Assembly: GCA_002179805.1 (NCBI GenBank)
Contig: NAVB01003709.1
Span: 1 to 10,168 of the forward strand
Source of the DNA: Acanthamoeba lenticulata
Taxonomy: Eukaryota > Discosea > Longamoebia > Acanthamoebidae
Direction: 5' to 3'
DNA: 10,168 nucleotides
Below are positions 10,101 through 10,168 of this stretch, piece by piece; position 1 is the first letter of the stretch, and the number at the start of each line of letters is the position of its first letter. The translations under genes were made by a program, and so were the position numbers. The notes beneath the pieces were generated by a model. The model saw only the letters and a program-made list of their open reading frames with translations. It was not told the DNA's origin and ran no database searches.

Positions 10101-10145
10101 TCCTCGTCAACCAATACACCGACACCCTCCTCGTCAACCAGCTCG
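52..10145 (+). CDS. VPS13: VPS13-family bridge-like lipid transfer protein, 47 internal exons, partial at both ends
   Basis: VPS13 proteins are very long rods with a hydrophobic groove that moves phospholipids between membranes at organelle contact sites (established for the family). The sequence shows the family signatures in order: a YIMQPI...PKITLNF...FDKLAL start, WWKFA, LKISGQLPSL, a long strand-rich middle, then the SHR-BD signatures FWLINKTGL and FWRTKCVEF...ILVNQ. Joining exons at GT...AG sites keeps every intron phase consistent (24 phase 0, 11 phase 1, 11 phase 2) and yields 2142 codons without a stop. Full VPS13 proteins are about 3100-4000 residues, so I estimate about 200 residues are missing upstream and several hundred downstream. 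Exon coordinates are in the region entries below. The first exon start (52) follows a CAG acceptor, but the first 51 bases are also open in frame, so that boundary is less certain. Which paralog this is (VPS13A/C-like or other) cannot be decided here. Family call is near certain; individual splice sites vary. Confidence 0.96.
1157..1243 (+). other. Intron 6, uncertain: coding-like sequence in shifted frames
   Basis: As an intron this is 87 bases, GTTGAC donor, ACAACAG acceptor, phase 0, with a CTAAC branch-like site at 1201-1205. The host frame meets TGA near 1184 and TAA at 1202, so it cannot simply be exon. However, 1176-1211 in another frame reads HQLERFKRANNA and 1217-1243 in the host frame reads VFDAVAAQQ, both plausible helix. 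The donor is weaker than its neighbours. The alternative is an exon with two compensating single-base errors or frameshifts. I prefer the intron because size, phase and sites all fit. Confidence 0.6.
1244..2283 (+). other. VPS13 groove region, exons 7-12
   Basis: Exons: 1244-1345, 1415-1567, 1641-1757, 1828-1972, 2066-2118, 2185-2283 (window residues 208-430). Exon 7 begins with LNDDLWKELYRVVE, comparable to the L..E....LY..I helix that follows the WWGW linker in VPS13. Exon 8 (WVKTRVNFQLGAGSIELRSS) starts the next beta-strand run, and exons 8-9 give alternating strands such as IFKLFDISLLLREGSMSV then FHGKLRSADVLDFCTEGTRY. Exons 10-11 join through a split codon to give YLNMSCVNKIVGFFRRP, the conserved 'N.I..FF..P' site of VPS13 proteins. 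Exon 12 supplies a helix (IANQLEEIRQRTLQQLTWAL) followed by a new strand. Start of exon 7 depends on intron 6, which is discussed separately. Confidence 0.88.
2705..2710 (+). promoter_or_regulatory. NAGNAG tandem splice acceptor of exon 14
   Basis: The acceptor reads AAGCAG, so exon 14 can begin at 2708 (adding a Gln codon) or at 2711. Both keep phase 0. The distal CAG is the stronger acceptor by general preference (CAG over AAG); use of both would give proteins differing by one Gln in front of SVLQIIQDF. Confidence 0.6.
3043..3123 (+). other. Predicted coiled-coil segment in exon 16
   Basis: Residues run QESTEKVAQLQQKIQEEVTQ and continue with QLAQLQD: a charged, Gln/Glu-rich helix with hydrophobics at heptad-like spacing (V, L, I, V, L, L). 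It joins two strand-rich parts of the groove, where VPS13 proteins carry a loop that varies in length. It may pack on the outside of the rod; no partner can be named. Confidence 0.6.
3703..3720 (+). repeat. (GA)9 microsatellite inside intron 18
   Basis: Nine GA units run from 3703 to 3720, followed by GGGAGAG, inside the 63-base intron 18. It is purine-rich where other introns here are pyrimidine-rich. Read through in the host frame it would give a repeated Arg-Glu tract. Confidence 0.9.
3878..3940 (+). other. Pro/Ala-rich linker at the end of exon 19
   Basis: Encodes a low-complexity stretch of Pro, Ala, Thr and Gln (PTETPAAAATPSQPVAAPA and QP) that ends exactly at the intron 19 donor. It is unlikely to form groove strands and is probably a surface loop between units. 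Confidence 0.7.
4211..4247 (+). repeat. TTTAT-rich tract in intron 20
   Basis: Irregular TTTAT/TTTTA units fill the middle of intron 20, in sharp contrast with the GC-rich exons on each side. It probably acts only as intron body and pyrimidine-rich spacer. Confidence 0.7.
4587..4720 (+). other. Pro/Ser-rich linker spanning the exon 22/23 junction
   Basis: Exon 22 ends PPSSPSLPTAAKP and exon 23 begins TPAPKSPTEQKSS, so a disordered linker is interrupted by intron 22 (4626-4687). Several Ser-Pro/Thr-Pro pairs are present and could be phosphorylation sites (inference). The structured strand SLLKLDIAISNPHIIVP resumes right after. Confidence 0.7.
5240..5278 (+). other. Intron 25, 39 bases, stop-free and divisible by three
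   Basis: Starts GTACGACC, ends TTGTTGCTGCAG, with a good pyrimidine-rich tract. Removal joins SIPH to PFLTSE at phase 0; retention would add 13 residues beginning VRPPTMSS without a stop. It is far shorter than the next shortest intron (55 bases), so it is either a minimal intron or optional coding sequence. The splice-site quality favours an intron. Confidence 0.6.
5411..5496 (+). other. Ser/Ala/Pro-rich loop in exon 26
   Basis: Between a helix (EDNLRQLYGKEGVLQALR) and the TNFAQVWTKFQANVCIDKL segment the protein is rich in Ser, Ala, Pro and Gly, including ASQPPLAGETPGSAVS. Read as a flexible surface loop. Confidence 0.6.
6161..6260 (+). other. Pro/Gly-rich loop in exon 29
   Basis: The stretch NGPSPVSPAAVTPEALPELK and then FEATNGGGEGP follows a helix (VLDALQKSLKAMQ) and precedes the strand INVKVTVKGLELLVL. 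Its composition suggests an unstructured loop of about 30 residues between two groove units. Confidence 0.6.
6931..7004 (+). repeat. TTTAT/TTCAT-rich tract in intron 32
   Basis: Almost the whole of intron 32 is made of TTTAT, TTCAT and GTATT units ending in the TTTTCAG acceptor. Same character as the tract in intron 20 and as intron 1, suggesting independent slippage expansion in several introns. Confidence 0.7.
7045..7124 (+). other. Ala/Thr/Pro-rich loop in exon 33
   Basis: After the helix EKWMKLLQQLQK comes a hydrophilic segment with ADGQAVVTSPTAATKAPAES, then the conserved strand LTIMSGGIVLYLINDY. VPS13 proteins commonly carry a variable loop near this point. Confidence 0.6.
7637..10145 (+). 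other. VAB (Vps13 adaptor binding) / SHR-BD domain, exons 36-47, truncated by window end
   Basis: Exons: 7637-7888, 7975-8050, 8118-8267, 8334-8407, 8489-8558, 8652-8772, 8855-8988, 9062-9191, 9277-9393, 9471-9626, 9713-9909, 10004-10145 (window residues 1603-2143). In yeast Vps13 this domain binds adaptor proteins that recruit Vps13 to particular organelles; it has six repeats, each with an invariant Asn. Visible here are YFIKNETGQKMWYWL (Asn codon 7773), VQIINFTERRL (8247), FQLENLLPVPIFYEV (8965), FYSEFWLINKTGLRLLY (9512) and FTHHYILVNQYTDTLLVNQ (10109), spaced 107, 132, 104 and 139 residues. ESVYLPLEL and PKYTKQK...ENKSG lie between repeats 2 and 3. The sixth repeat should be just downstream. 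The Asn assignments are my pattern reading, not an alignment. Confidence 0.92.
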
Positions 10146-10168
10146 GTACGCACGCCGTTGTGGCTGTT

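Overview
The window is the interior of one large eukaryotic protein-coding gene on the + strand. It encodes a VPS13-family bridge-like lipid transfer protein. I could join 47 exons (first base about 52, last base 10145) across 46 GT...AG introns into one continuous reading frame of 6427 coding bases, 2142 codons plus one base, with no internal stop. The 5' end of the gene (start codon and N-terminal chorein segment) and the 3' end (rest of the VAB domain and the C-terminal ATG2-like/PH part) lie outside the window. No second gene, RNA gene, mobile element or CRISPR array is visible on either strand.

Organism: exons are GC-rich with strong use of G/C third positions. Introns are very short (mostly 55-110 bases), often T-rich, with GTACG/GTGCG-type donors, some CTAAC/CTAAA-type branch-like sites, and more than seven introns per kb of coding sequence. 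This fits a free-living protist, most plausibly an amoebozoan of the Acanthamoeba type. That assignment is inference from gene architecture and composition, not from a database match.

Layout: exons 1-6 (52-1156) carry the VPS13 N-terminal region, including the WWKFA motif, the W..EH...R..R..Y..LYK motif and an FRSLAN segment. Exons 7-35 (1244-7547) are the long middle made of repeated beta-strand units that build the lipid-carrying groove in this family. Short proline/alanine/serine-rich or charged linkers and one predicted coiled coil interrupt it. Exons 36-47 (7637-10145) are the VAB/SHR-BD adaptor-binding domain, of which about five of the expected six repeats are present, each with its characteristic Asn.

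The points most worth checking concern gene structure: an ambiguous intron 6 whose interior looks coding-like in shifted frames, a 39-base intron 25 far shorter than all others, a NAGNAG tandem acceptor at exon 14, and eight introns that are multiples of three with no in-frame stop, three of them consecutive in the VAB domain. I see no sign of a previously undescribed biological system here.
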